A DNA stretch of 64,000 nt, taken from JAEZHK01 sp964575255 (GTDB lineage: Bacteria > Bacillota > Clostridia > Christensenellales > Aristaeellaceae). A program made the translations under genes and the position numbers. Position 1 is the first letter of the stretch, and each line of letters starts with the position of its first letter. Below, one piece after another: positions 8,675 through 16,818 of this stretch. The stretch lies in contig CAZNPZ010000008.1 in assembly GCA_964575255.1 (NCBI GenBank), positions 1 to 64,000 of the forward strand, read 5' to 3'. Under the pieces are notes generated by a model. The model worked only from the letters and a program-made list of their open reading frames with translations. It was not told the DNA's origin and searched no databases.

Positions 8675-9577
8675 TTATAGTTGGTAGCAGCGGCTCTCAA
8701 CGACCTCTTTGATCGCCTTGATATGCGCCGGCGTCGTGCCGCAACAGCCGCCGACGATGTTCGCGCCTGCGTCGATCAGTTCCGAAATTCGCGAGGCCAT
8801 CATCTCCGGCGTCTCAGGGAACACGTTCTTGCCATCGCGCAGGATCGGCAGCCCGGCGTTCGCATGGACGAGTATGGGGATCTCGGGGAACGCTTCGCGC
8901 ATTTCCCTGACGATTTCAATCATTCGTTCGGTTCCGTTGCCGCAATTCGTGCCCACGATGTCCGCGCCCGCTTCGATGGCCGCGACAACCGCCTCGACGG
9001 GCGAGACGCCCATCATGGTGCGATAATCGCCGCGCTTGGTCTTCTCAAAGGTGAATGTACAGATGATCTCGCACTTCGTGTTCTCCTTCGCGGCCCTGAC
9101 CGCGAGGGCGGCTTCTTCCTTGTCGCTCATCGTTTCGATGCAGAGCGCGTCGGCTCCGCCTTTTTCAAGCGCAACCGCCTGTTCCTTGAACGCTTCGTAG
9201 AGTTCCTCCTCTGTCACTTCCTCGGTGATAAGGAGTTTCCCGGTCGGGCCGATGGAGGCGATGACCCACTTGTCTGATCCCACCGCCGTGCGCGACGCCT
9301 TGGCGGCGGCTTCGTTGATCTCGGCCACCTTGTCCGCGAGGCCGTAATGCTTCAGCTTATAGCATGTGCCGCCGAAGCTGTTGGTCTCCACCATATCCGC
9401 GCCCGCGTCGACGTAGCGCTTCGCGATATCCATGACATCGTCAAACCGGTCGACACACCATTGCTCCGGGCATTGGCCGGGGGCGAGGCCTTTCTGTTGC
9501 AGGAAAGTACCCCATGCCCCGTCGGATACGAGAACCTTGCCGCTCTTTACCACGTCGACGATTTTTGCCTTAGCCAT
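8675..9577 (-). CDS. Homocysteine S-methyltransferase family protein (MetH N-terminal-domain type)
   Basis: A 300-residue stand-alone homocysteine S-methyltransferase domain, a zinc-dependent (beta/alpha)8 barrel that moves a methyl group to homocysteine or a related thiol. Motifs are SDGAWGTFLQQKGL near the N-terminus, ADMVETNSFGGT, the first zinc-ligand region VGTNCGNG, and the paired-cysteine ligand motif GGCCGTTPAHIKAI close to the C-terminus. The frame opens further upstream to 9679, but the ATG at 9577 has an AGAGAGG site at suitable spacing and matches the normal family start. No cobalamin-binding or methyltetrahydrofolate domain is attached or adjacent, so the methyl donor is unknown. 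Only the decayed ATPase lies downstream. It could be a methionine synthase component or a corrinoid-dependent demethylase part. Confidence 0.85.
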   Translation of the reverse strand: MAKAKIVDVVKSGKVLVSDGAWGTFLQQKGLAPGQCPEQWCVDRFDDVMDIAKRYVDAGADMVETNSFGGTCYKLKHYGLADKVAEINEAAAKASRTAVGSDKWVIASIGPTGKLLITEEVTEEELYEAFKEQAVALEKGGADALCIETMSDKEEAALAVRAAKENTKCEIICTFTFEKTKRGDYRTMMGVSPVEAVVAAIEAGADIVGTNCGNGTERMIEIVREMREAFPEIPILVHANAGLPILRDGKNVFPETPEMMASRISELIDAGANIVGGCCGTTPAHIKAIKEVVESRCYQL

Positions 9578-10089
9578 GGATGTCAACCTCTCTTCTGAAT
9601 TCTTGAACTCGCCCCGAACCGCGTCCCCGGAGGCTTGAATGATTTCCTCCAGAACGGTTCGATGTTCCATCAATGCCATTTCCCTGATCCGTCCCTCACG
9701 GTCATTGCCTTGAAATACATGACATCGAGCAGCACGCCCTCCACGGACGGCGTGATCTTATCGACCGCTTCGAAGTTCAGGCGCTCGTTGCCCTGCCGGT
9801 CGATCAGGGAAACGCTTGACGCACGCAAAGTTTTCAACTTCCCAATCCGTGATCGCTTGGCCCGTGAACCTATGTTCTGAGGATATGTGTTCACGGTAAG
9901 AATGTCAATCGAATTTTTCACCCTCGTATACTTTTTTATGTGTAGCCGGACAAATCTGTGCGATATCCTCAGGAGGGCAGCGCGATCCGCACAAAAAACG
10001 CTTTGCGCTCGCTGCGCTCTTGACGATGGAATGCCTGCCCGGCATGGGGTCATGTTTCCCATTTGTGGCTTTTGGGTATATTTCACATC
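9578..10089. other. Intergenic stretch without an intact gene
   Basis: No convincing gene was found. A minus-strand frame ending at 9670 contains a protein-like tail (SLIDRQGNERLNFEAVDKI) but lacks a start codon with a ribosome binding site, so it may be another gene remnant. An inverted repeat, CCGTGAAC (9862-9869) and GTTCACGG (9889-9896), separated by 19 bp, could be a regulator site or weak hairpin. The surrounding DNA shows the same decay as the neighbouring pseudogenes. Confidence 0.3.
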
Positions 10090-10440
10090 ATGGAAAATGA
10101 TTACAACGTTGAAAAATCTACCGAGAAAGCAATGCCCACGACCGGCGTGGAGATTGATTTTGTGGTGACCGACAGCCTGCGGCGCTTAGCCTGTATGAAA
10201 AGATCTCAACGTGCTGGTACCCGACATTTATCAGGGGTATCGGAAAGCGATGGACGCGGGCTGCGCACAAGCCGGTCACCGACATGGGGGATTTCGGCGT
10301 CAGCAACGCGGTTTTCGCGGATCGTTCGGGAATATTTGGATGCTGCATCTGATCCACCGGGTGGCCAGCTTTGAGGAACGGGTGAAACTGTGGGAAAACG
10401 AGCCGAAGGACGCGCGACGCCCTTGTTTTACCGAAAGGAG
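10090..10440 (+). pseudogene. Frameshifted, internally deleted VOC-family (glyoxalase/bleomycin-resistance fold) gene
   Basis: The reading begins at ATG 10090 (MENDYN) and soon gives TGVEIDFVVTDSLRRL. A one-base shift is then needed to read ALSLYEKI. About 50 residues expected for the family are missing, after which the frame reads NVLVPDIYQGYRKAMDAGC. A second shift gives KPVTDMGDFGVSNAVFADR, and a third frame gives IWMLHLIHRVASFEERVKLW. These pieces, in order, form a VOC-superfamily protein of about 140 residues (glyoxalase/dioxygenase fold). With one internal deletion and at least two frameshifts it cannot make a product. It sits just before the intact DUF4256 gene, with which it may once have been co-transcribed. 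Confidence 0.8.
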
Positions 10441-10446
10441 CCGAAT

Positions 10447-11007
10447 ATGGATCAAAAGACACTGTCCACCGCGCAGACGGAGGAACTTCTGAAAACCCTT
10501 CAGGCGCGGTTCGAGCGGAACATGGGCCGACATCCGGGGCTTGAGTGGCCCGAAGTGCTGGAAAAGCTGCAATCGAAACCAGAAGCGCTTTGGTCGCTTC
10601 AGAAAATGGAGCAAACGGGCGGCGAGCCGGACGTGACCTTGGAGGATCCGGAAACCGGGGCGTACCTCTTTATCGACTGCGCGCCGGAAAGCCCCGCGGG
10701 CCGCAGGAGTTTTTGCTATGACCGCGAGGCCCTGGAATCCAGAATGGAAAACAGGCCGGTTTCCAGCGCGGTGGATGCAGCGGGCGCGATGGGGATTGAA
10801 CTATTGACTGAAGAACAATACCACGCGCTGCAGCGGCTAGGGAAGTTCGACTTGAAGACGTCGAGCTGGATTCGGACTCCGCCAGAAATCCGGAAACTGG
10901 GCGGCGCGCTGTTCTGCGACCGGCGTTACGATCACGTTTTCACCTATCATAACGGCGCGGAATCCTACTACGCCGCGAGAGGGTTCCGGGGCGCACTTGT
11001 AGTATGA
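10447..11007 (+). CDS. DUF4256 domain-containing protein
   Basis: A 186-residue soluble protein matching DUF4256 along its length: TEELLKTLQARFERNMGRHP at the N-terminus, MEQTGGEPDVTLEDPETG, CAPESPAGRRSFCYDREALE, AAGAMGIELLTEEQYHALQR, and a C-terminal LGGALFCDRRYDHVFTYHNG continuing to ESYYAARGFRG. The biochemical function of the family is unknown to me. The frame is open upstream to 10390, but ATG 10447 is preceded by GAAAGGAG at good spacing and is the usual family start. It lies directly downstream of the VOC pseudogene and upstream of the promoter for the iron alcohol dehydrogenase. Confidence 0.85.
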   Translation: MDQKTLSTAQTEELLKTLQARFERNMGRHPGLEWPEVLEKLQSKPEALWSLQKMEQTGGEPDVTLEDPETGAYLFIDCAPESPAGRRSFCYDREALESRMENRPVSSAVDAAGAMGIELLTEEQYHALQRLGKFDLKTSSWIRTPPEIRKLGGALFCDRRYDHVFTYHNGAESYYAARGFRGALVV

Positions 11008-11122
11008 GCTTAAGAGATCAACCATCGGGAGATGACGATCAGATAATGTTGGCCGAATGTAATGAAAGGAATCTCGCTGGCTTTTTAGCGTTATCTGCGA
11101 AGCGTACCTGTAAAAAAACTGT

Positions 11123-11153
11123 TGACTTAAAGTGAAGTTGAACGTTTATAATG
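11123..11153 (+). promoter_or_regulatory. Promoter with 19-bp spacer (MerR/AdhR-type) for the iron alcohol dehydrogenase
   Basis: TTGACT (11123-11128) and TATAAT (11148-11153) are near-consensus but 19 bp apart, the over-long spacing known for promoters activated by MerR-family regulators. The spacer holds an imperfect dyad around TTAAAGT and AGTTGAA. It drives the alcohol dehydrogenase starting at 11266, leaving a leader of about 100 nt. AdhR/NmlR-type MerR regulators are known to control aldehyde-responsive dehydrogenases through such promoters. No merR gene is in the window. A very similar promoter occurs at 63682-63712. Confidence 0.65.
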
Positions 11154-11265
11154 AAGATATGCCGCGCGGTAGAACGACGGTTGGCCGTTCGCTGATTCCC
11201 TTGGGCGCGCGTAGTCAGGGCATCCAACAAGTCATGCTATTCAAGAAAGAGAAGGGAGAACAATC

Positions 11266-12444
11266 ATGATCAATTTTGACTTCTACTCACCGGCGCGCAT
11301 CGTTTTTGGCAGGGACACGCAGGGACAGATCGGCGCACTTCTCGCGCCGCACGCGCGCAAGGTACTTCTGCACTACGGCGGAGGCAGCATCAAGCGCAGT
11401 GGGCTCTTGGACACGGTGATCGCGTCCCTGAAGGGAAATGGGATCGAGTACGTCGAACTGGGCGGCGTGGTGCCCAATCCCAGACTGTCACTGGCGCACG
11501 AGGGCATCAAACTGTGCCGGGAAGAGGACGTGGATTTGATCCTGGCCGTCGGCGGTGGCAGCGCCATCGACTCGGCGAAGGCCATCGCGATGGGCGTATA
11601 CTACGACGGCGACGTCTGGGACCTCTACGAAGAGGGAAAACCCATCGAGAAGGCGCTGCCTGTGGCGACGATCCTGACGATCCCCGCGGCCGGCAGCGAA
11701 GCGAGCGGAGACACCGTGATCACCAACGAAGATAAGCAGCTGAAATACGGCTACGGCAGCCCGAAGCTGAGGCCGCTTCTCAGCATCATGAACCCGGAAT
11801 TGTTCTTCACCCTTCCGAAAAACCAGATCGCCAACGGCGTCGCGGACATGATGAGCCACGTCTTCGAGCGCTATTTTACCAATACGACGAACACCGACCT
11901 GACCGATGGCTTGTGCGAGACGGTGCTCCGGACGATCATGAAAAACGCGCCGCTGGTGCTGCACAATCCCCAGAACTACGAGGCCTGGTGCGAGGTGGGC
12001 TTTGGCGGCACCGTCGCCCACAACGGCCTCCTGGGCATGGGTCGGGTGCAGGATTGGGCGTGCCATGGTATGGAGCATGAGCTCAGCGCCATCTATGACG
12101 TGGCGCATGGCGCGGGCCTCGCGGTGCTGACGCCCGCGTGGATGCAGTACGTGTACCGGGACAACGTCAACATGTTCGTGCAGTTCGCGGTCAACGTGAT
12201 GGGCGTGAAGGGCAGCTACCGCGATCCGGACGCGCTGATTCAGGAGGGCATCGCCCGGCTGCGCGAGTTCTTCCGCAAGATGGGCCTGCCCGGCACGCTG
12301 AAGGAACTGGGTATCGACGAAACAAAGCTGGAACTGATGGCGAAGAAGGCCACCGGCGCCGCGTTTGGCGAGGAAGAGCCAATCGGCGGGCTGAAGAAGC
12401 TGTACTGGCAGGATGTGCTGGAGATCTACAAGCTGGCGCAATAA
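11266..12444 (+). CDS. Iron-containing alcohol dehydrogenase (butanol dehydrogenase/YqhD type)
   Basis: A 392-residue group III metal-dependent alcohol dehydrogenase that interconverts aldehydes and alcohols with NAD(P)H in the cytoplasm. The N-terminal nucleotide-binding half contains LLHYGGGSIKRSGL and the family motif ILAVGGGSAIDSAKAIA. The metal site is built from the Asp and His in NGVADMMSHVFERYF and the two His in MEHELSAIYDVAHGAGLAVL. Length is typical (380-400). The ATG follows AAGGGAGAA. It is the first gene after the MerR-type promoter, and two aldo/keto reductases follow on the same strand after 370 bp that hold the dispersed structured element. It is a close relative of the gene at 52791-53960. 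Substrate is unknown; detoxification of reactive aldehydes or fermentation are both possible. Confidence 0.92.
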   Translation: MINFDFYSPARIVFGRDTQGQIGALLAPHARKVLLHYGGGSIKRSGLLDTVIASLKGNGIEYVELGGVVPNPRLSLAHEGIKLCREEDVDLILAVGGGSAIDSAKAIAMGVYYDGDVWDLYEEGKPIEKALPVATILTIPAAGSEASGDTVITNEDKQLKYGYGSPKLRPLLSIMNPELFFTLPKNQIANGVADMMSHVFERYFTNTTNTDLTDGLCETVLRTIMKNAPLVLHNPQNYEAWCEVGFGGTVAHNGLLGMGRVQDWACHGMEHELSAIYDVAHGAGLAVLTPAWMQYVYRDNVNMFVQFAVNVMGVKGSYRDPDALIQEGIARLREFFRKMGLPGTLKELGIDETKLELMAKKATGAAFGEEEPIGGLKKLYWQDVLEIYKLAQ

Positions 12445-12480
12445 TGTAGAACACCAGCGCGACGGATATGCGTGAACATG

Positions 12481-12501
12481 GGCCTTTCCGGCGGAAAGGC
12501 C
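12481..12501 (+). terminator. Perfect 9-bp hairpin after the alcohol dehydrogenase gene
   Basis: GGCCTTTCC (12481-12489) and GGAAAGGCC (12493-12501) pair perfectly around a 3-nt loop, 37 bp after the stop codon. There is no U-tract after the stem, so it may be an mRNA 3'-end stabiliser or part of the adjacent structured element rather than a classical terminator. Confidence 0.4.
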
Positions 12502-12517
12502 ACGCCAGACCATCACA

Positions 12518-12732
12518 CCTGGGAGAGGGTGGAGAGGGCTATAGCCCTCTCCACAAACCATCAAATCCAGCGACTTGGGCGGTGGATTTGGCTTTCCCCA
12601 AAGGCTGAGCTTGCCCGGCCGACGAAGAAAGCACACTAGAACCGGTTCCCGCACGGAAACGCCCACAGGCGTTTCAGGGAACCGGCAACGTTCCAAATTC
12701 AAAGGAAAGATGCGTCAACAGATTTCCTTTGC
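12518..12732 (+). repeat. Dispersed ~215-bp structured intergenic element, copy 1
   Basis: The stretch aligns base by base with 59259-59469. Shared landmarks are CCTGGGAGAG at the start, GCCCGGCCGAC in the middle, a long hairpin and a closing TTTCCTTTG. Three hairpins are visible here: H1 is a perfect 22-bp palindrome (12531-12552); H2 pairs CCGGTTCCC (12642-12650) with GGGAACCGG (12677-12685) and inside it GAAACGCC with GGCGTTTC; H3 pairs CAAAGGAAA (12700-12708) with TTTCCTTTG (12723-12731). It lies between the alcohol dehydrogenase and the aldo/keto reductase, in the same orientation as both, and encodes no recognisable protein. It is either a structured RNA element or a non-autonomous mobile repeat. 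Confidence 0.8.
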
Positions 12733-12813
12733 GCGTGTCGACTTTGTCGATACGCTGTGTGCGGCTTTTCCTGATGGGAAGGCCGCGCGTTCTAAAGGAT
12801 TGGAGGCATCCCC

Positions 12814-13734
12814 TTGAGAACGATCACCCTTGGCAGTTCAGAACTGCGTGTCCCGGTCATCGCGGTCGGCTGCATGCGCATCAACCGGATTGGGAAGTCG
12901 GAGGCCGAGCGCCTTGTCCGGACGGCGCTGGACGAAGGCCTGAACTTTTTCGATCACGCGGACATCTACGGCGGCGGCGAATGCGAAGAGATCTTCGCGG
13001 ACGTGATTGGTACGCGCGGCGACGCCCGCGGGAAGCTCATTCTGCAGTCCAAGTGCGGCATCCGGAAGGGCATCGCGTTCGATTTCTCGAAAGAGCACAT
13101 CCTGAAGTCAGTGGATGGCATCCTGAAGCGGCTGAAGACCGAGTATCTGGACGTGCTTTTGTTGCACCGCCCCGACGCGCTGATGGAGCCGGAGGAGGTC
13201 GCGGAGGCGTTCGACATCCTGGAAGGAAGCGGTAAGGTGCGCCATTTCGGCGTGTCCAACCAGAACCCGATGCAGATCCAGCTTCTGAAGAAGTGCGTAA
13301 AGCAGCCCATCGTAGCCAACCAGCTGCAATTGAGCATCACCAACGCGACCATGATTTCGCAGGGGCAGCACGTCAACATGCTGGACGACGCGGCTGTCAA
13401 CCGGGACGGGAGCGTGCTCGACTTCTGCCGCCTCAACGACATCACGATCCAGCCCTGGTCACCGTTCCAGTACGGGTTTTTCAATGGCGTATTCCTGGGC
13501 AGCGAAGAATTCCCGGAACTGAACGCGAAAATCGACGAAATCGCGGCCCGCTACGGCGTCTCCAACACCACGATCGCGATGGCGTGGCTTCTGCGCCACC
13601 CGGCCAAAATGCAGCCGGTGACCGGCACCATGAACCCGGAGCGGCTGAGTGACTGCGCGAAAGCCGCTGCTATTGCGCTCACCCGCGAGGAATGGTACGA
13701 AATCCACCTCGCCGCCGGAAACAAACTGCCATAA
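12814..13734 (+). CDS. Aldo/keto reductase (YdhF-like)
   Basis: A 306-residue NADPH-dependent aldo/keto reductase, a TIM-barrel enzyme reducing carbonyl compounds. The catalytic tetrad is visible: Asp and Tyr in FFDHADIYGGGECEE, Lys in ILQSKCGIRKG, and His in VLLLHRPDALMEP. Further family segments are GKVRHFGVSNQNPMQIQLL and TIQPWSPFQYGF. The start is a TTG at 12814 with GGAGG nine bases upstream; the N-terminal text then begins exactly as in relatives (MRTITLGSSELRVPVIAVG). It is followed after 35 bp by a second aldo/keto reductase and probably shares its transcript. Substrate is not predictable. Confidence 0.9.
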   Translation: MRTITLGSSELRVPVIAVGCMRINRIGKSEAERLVRTALDEGLNFFDHADIYGGGECEEIFADVIGTRGDARGKLILQSKCGIRKGIAFDFSKEHILKSVDGILKRLKTEYLDVLLLHRPDALMEPEEVAEAFDILEGSGKVRHFGVSNQNPMQIQLLKKCVKQPIVANQLQLSITNATMISQGQHVNMLDDAAVNRDGSVLDFCRLNDITIQPWSPFQYGFFNGVFLGSEEFPELNAKIDEIAARYGVSNTTIAMAWLLRHPAKMQPVTGTMNPERLSDCAKAAAIALTREEWYEIHLAAGNKLP

Positions 13735-13769
13735 TATATAGGAAGCCTTTGGGCTGAAAGGAGACGCGC

Positions 13770-14738
13770 ATGCAATATCTGACGCTTCCTAGAACCAATC
13801 TGACGGTGTCCAGGCTGAGCCTCGGCACGATGATGTTCGGCGGGCAGACCGACGAAGGCGAGAGCCTCCGGATCATGGACTACGCCTTTGATCAGGGCGT
13901 CAATTTCATCGACACGGCGAACGTGTACAACGAGGGCCGTAGCGAGATCATCGTCGGAAAATGGCTGAAAAATCACCGCCATGAGACGATTCTGGCTACC
14001 AAGGTGTTCGGGCAGATGGGCACAAACCCGAACGACGCGGGGCTGAGCCGCCGCAATATCCTGTCCGCCGTCGACGAAAGCCTGCGGCGGCTGGGCACGG
14101 ATTACATCGACATTTATTACATGCACGCCCCGGACTATAAGACGGACATCGAGGAATCGCTGGAGGCGATGAACGGCCTTGTAAGGTCCGGGAAGATCCG
14201 ATACCCCGCGGTCAGCAACTACGCAGCGTGGCAGATCGGGGATATTCTGCATCTGTGCGACAGACGCGGCTACGTCCCGCCGGTCATTTCTCAGAACGTG
14301 TACAACATGATCACCCGCGGGCTGGAGGCGGAACTTCTCCCATTCCTCAAGGCGCATCCAATGGGCATGGCGGTCTACAACCCGATCGCGGGCGGGCTTC
14401 TGACCGGAAAACACAAGCCCGGCCAGCCGCAGGAGAACACCCGGTTTGCCGGAAATCAGGAGTATTACAGCCGCTATTGGTCGGATGAGAACTTCCAGAC
14501 GGTCGAGAAGATTTCGGAGATCGCACGGCGCTACGGGATGAGCAATCTGGAACTTGCGATGAAGTGGTGCGCCGCGCAGAGCGCGGTCACCAGCATAATC
14601 AGCGGCGTGAGCCGCCTGGAGCAGCTTGTGATGAACATCGCTTCACTGGAGGGGAAGCCGCTGGATGCGGATGTTCTCGCCGAGTGCGATTCGGTCTGGC
14701 GCTCGCTGGCCGGAACGCGATTCGCTTACAATCGCTGA
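13770..14738 (+). CDS. Aldo/keto reductase
   Basis: A 322-residue aldo/keto reductase of a different subgroup from its upstream neighbour (the two are clearly diverged). The tetrad is seen as Asp/Tyr in NFIDTANVYNEGRSE, Lys in ILATKVFGQMG, and His in DIYYMHAPDYKTDIEESL. IRYPAVSNYAAWQIGDIL corresponds to the usual 'GVSNY' segment, and SAVTSIISGVSRLEQL to the C-terminal cofactor-binding region. ATG 13770 has AAAGGAGA at good distance. The short gap to the upstream reductase and the strong terminator downstream (14745-14774) mark it as the last gene of this oxidoreductase operon. Substrate is unknown. Confidence 0.9.
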   Translation: MQYLTLPRTNLTVSRLSLGTMMFGGQTDEGESLRIMDYAFDQGVNFIDTANVYNEGRSEIIVGKWLKNHRHETILATKVFGQMGTNPNDAGLSRRNILSAVDESLRRLGTDYIDIYYMHAPDYKTDIEESLEAMNGLVRSGKIRYPAVSNYAAWQIGDILHLCDRRGYVPPVISQNVYNMITRGLEAELLPFLKAHPMGMAVYNPIAGGLLTGKHKPGQPQENTRFAGNQEYYSRYWSDENFQTVEKISEIARRYGMSNLELAMKWCAAQSAVTSIISGVSRLEQLVMNIASLEGKPLDADVLAECDSVWRSLAGTRFAYNR

Positions 14739-14744
14739 AAAAGG

Positions 14745-14777
14745 GCCGCCCGCGTAAAGTCGTGGGCGGCTTTTCTT
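14745..14777 (+). terminator. Rho-independent terminator of the aldo/keto reductase operon
   Basis: GCCGCCC (14745-14751) pairs with GGGCGGC (14764-14770) across a 12-nt loop and is followed at once by TTTTCTT. It begins six bases after the reductase stop codon. Confidence 0.85.
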
Positions 14778-14906
14778 CAGCCTGTCAGCGATATACGGTA
14801 ACATTCGAATCTTGTTTTTTTGAATGGGAAGGGCGGGACCGGTATGCTGAAAACCTCTGTTTGTAACCAGCATGAGCCGCGTGTGTTGTTCGGCGAATTT
14901 ACCGGA

Positions 14907-15653
14907 TCAATAGCCGCCGGGGCTTTTCGCGGCGGCCGCCCGTTCTGCTGTGACGCCCAATACGACCGGCGTGGAGCGGTAGCCGATGCCCATCCTGTCG
15001 ATGCCCATGTCGATCAGTTCGAAGAAGTGCGCCTGATCCCGGATGCCGCCGGAGCCCTTGACACGGCAGCGGCCGCCCGCCGCTTCCAGCATGATGCGAA
15101 TCACCTCGGTGGTTGCGCCTTTACCCTCCGCGCCGGTAAAGAAACCGGTGGACGTCTTTACAAAGTCCGCCCCGGCCTCGCAGGCGACGTTCGTCGCGCG
15201 CGCGACCTCGTCCAGCGTCAGCGCGTCGGTCTCGAAAATGACCTTCAGGATCGCACCATGCCTATGGCAGACGTCCGCGACCGCGCGGATGTCGTCCCGC
15301 ACCGCGTTCCAGAGGCCGCTGCGAATGAAGCCGTAGTTGGCGACGACATCCAGATCCTCAACGCCGCCGTCTTTCAAAATCTCCTCGGCCTGCAGCACCT
15401 TGGAGGCGGTCGAGGACTGGCCGAACGGGAAGTCACATACAACACAGATGCCGGTTTTTGATCCACTGCACAGTTCGCGCGCGATGCTCAGCGAAGCGGG
15501 ATTGATGCAAACCGTTTTGCAGCCGAAATCGATCCCCTCCCGAATGTACTTACGGACGTCCGCCTGGGTGAATTCGGGCTTGAGCACGCTATGGTCGATG
15601 TACGCGGCCAGTTCCGCCGTCGTCATTTCGCACGCCTTTTTCGCAGGTTTCAT
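14907..15653 (-). CDS. deoC: Deoxyribose-phosphate aldolase
   Basis: A 248-residue class I aldolase that cleaves 2-deoxyribose-5-phosphate to glyceraldehyde-3-phosphate and acetaldehyde in deoxynucleoside catabolism. The Schiff-base lysine is in ADFVKTSTGFFTGAEG. Other conserved segments are AYIDHSVLKPEFTQADV, CVVCDFPFGQSSTASKVL, ILKVIFETDALTLDE and CRVKGSGGIRDQAHF, with the second conserved lysine (VKGSGG). Length is within the family range (220-260). ATG 15653 is preceded by AAAGGCGGAG. It stands alone, divergent from the polyphosphate kinase gene. The acetaldehyde produced would be a natural substrate for the nearby iron alcohol dehydrogenase; that link is inference. Confidence 0.93.
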   Translation of the reverse strand: MKPAKKACEMTTAELAAYIDHSVLKPEFTQADVRKYIREGIDFGCKTVCINPASLSIARELCSGSKTGICVVCDFPFGQSSTASKVLQAEEILKDGGVEDLDVVANYGFIRSGLWNAVRDDIRAVADVCHRHGAILKVIFETDALTLDEVARATNVACEAGADFVKTSTGFFTGAEGKGATTEVIRIMLEAAGGRCRVKGSGGIRDQAHFFELIDMGIDRMGIGYRSTPVVLGVTAERAAAAKSPGGY

Positions 15654-15696
15654 AAGAAGTCTCCGCCTTTCTGGACTGATGCGCCTTTACGCGACC

Positions 15697-15774
15697 ATTA
15701 TAGCGCCCTGAGGCGCTTCCGGCAACGGCGATTTCTAATTACACATGTCCAAAACCCGGAAATCATGGTATAAT
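15697..15774. promoter_or_regulatory. Divergent promoters of deoC and the PPK2 gene
   Basis: For deoC on the minus strand, TTGCCG (15725-15720) and TATAAT (15702-15697) are 17 bp apart; the spacer contains a short palindrome, GCGCC-CTGA-GGCGC (15704-15717), that could bind a regulator. For the plus-strand PPK2 gene an extended -10 box TGGTATAAT has its TATAAT at 15769-15774, 35 bp before the ATG, with no good -35. Confidence 0.6.
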
Positions 15775-15809
15775 CCGGTTATAAACTCAGGACCTGGGGG
15801 GACGCGGGC

Positions 15810-16628
15810 ATGTTCGAACGGTTTATCGTGGATTCTCCGGACCGCAAGCTGCGCATGGAAGACTTCGACCCGGACGACACGCTGGATTTCACCAAGGAGA
15901 GCGTCCGGGAGGCGTATAAACAGCTGGAAGACAGGTTTCAGGAGCTTCAGGAAGTGTTGTACGCCTCCAGACAATGCGCGGTCCTGATCGTGCTGCAGGG
16001 GATGGACTGTAGCGGGAAGGACGGCACCGTCAAAAAGATCCTGTCCGGGATCAACCCGAACGGTTTCCGCGTGGAGGCCTTCAAACAGCCGACCCCCGTG
16101 GAACTTGGGCACGATTACCTCTGGCGCGTACACCAGAAGACGCCCGAAAGGGGTTCCATCACCGTCTTCAACCGTTCCTATTATGAGGATGTGCTGGTGA
16201 CGCGGGTGCATGGAACGATTGACGACGAGACCGCACGGCGCCGGTTTGAGGAGATCCGGCATTTTGAGAAGTACCTCGCCGCCAACGACACCGTGATCCT
16301 GAAGTTCTTCCTGCACATCTCGAAGGATTTTCAGTTGAAAAAGCTGCGCGAGCGGCTGACCGACCGCGACAAGAACTGGAAATTCTCATTGGCCGACCTC
16401 AAGGAGCGCTCCTCCTGGGATCAATACCAGGAATGCTACGCCGACGTGCTCAACCATTGCAGCACCCGATACGCACCCTGGCACGTCGTCCCGGCGAATC
16501 ACCGCTGGTTCCGAAACTACATGATCCTCTCGACGATCGTGACAAAGCTCGAATCGCTGCCGCTTCAATACCCGGCGCTCCATGAAAACGTGCAGAGCCT
16601 GATCCATGAGATGGAAGAGAGCGACTGA
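15810..16628 (+). CDS. Polyphosphate kinase 2 family protein
   Basis: A 272-residue PPK2-family enzyme, which transfers phosphate between polyphosphate and nucleotides (ADP/GDP or AMP, depending on class). It has the Walker A motif VLQGMDCSGKDGTVKK, the Walker B-type motif SITVFNRSYYEDVLVTRVHG, and the lid segment around LKKLRERLTDRDKNWKF-SLADLKERS-WDQY. The conserved WHVVPANHRWFRNY follows near the C-terminus. The ATG at 15810 follows a G-rich site. It is a single-domain form of normal length; substrate class cannot be told from motifs alone. It is divergent from deoC. A Pit phosphate transporter occurs 44 kb away, so the organism handles phosphate through several routes. Confidence 0.9.
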   Translation: MFERFIVDSPDRKLRMEDFDPDDTLDFTKESVREAYKQLEDRFQELQEVLYASRQCAVLIVLQGMDCSGKDGTVKKILSGINPNGFRVEAFKQPTPVELGHDYLWRVHQKTPERGSITVFNRSYYEDVLVTRVHGTIDDETARRRFEEIRHFEKYLAANDTVILKFFLHISKDFQLKKLRERLTDRDKNWKFSLADLKERSSWDQYQECYADVLNHCSTRYAPWHVVPANHRWFRNYMILSTIVTKLESLPLQYPALHENVQSLIHEMEESD

Positions 16629-16818
16629 TGGCTGCCCGATCTGTTTATCGGATCCGAACAAATCCCGGAGGCGGACGATCCTGGCGAAGAAGTTACACGA
16701 GCGGATACTTTTGGAAGTTTTTTCCAAAAAACAGACAATTCACATGAGAAAAAAACGGGAAATTGTCCATAGCCGAGACGTGTCATGCATGTTATAATCA
16801 CATTGAGGAGATATGCTT

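Noticed and set aside
9862..9896. Inverted repeat CCGTGAAC-N19-GTTCACGG as an operator
   Set aside because: No promoter elements around it and no intact gene adjacent; kept only as a note in the gap description.
9670..10086. Minus-strand 138-codon open frame upstream of the methyltransferase gene
   Set aside because: Its first half looks non-coding and has no start signal. The last ~45 codons look protein-like, so it was mentioned only as a possible remnant.
12445..12813. Short open frames over the dispersed element (both copies show Gly/Arg/Pro-rich translations) as small genes
   Set aside because: The copies do not keep one frame, no start signals are shared, and the conserved feature is hairpin structure.
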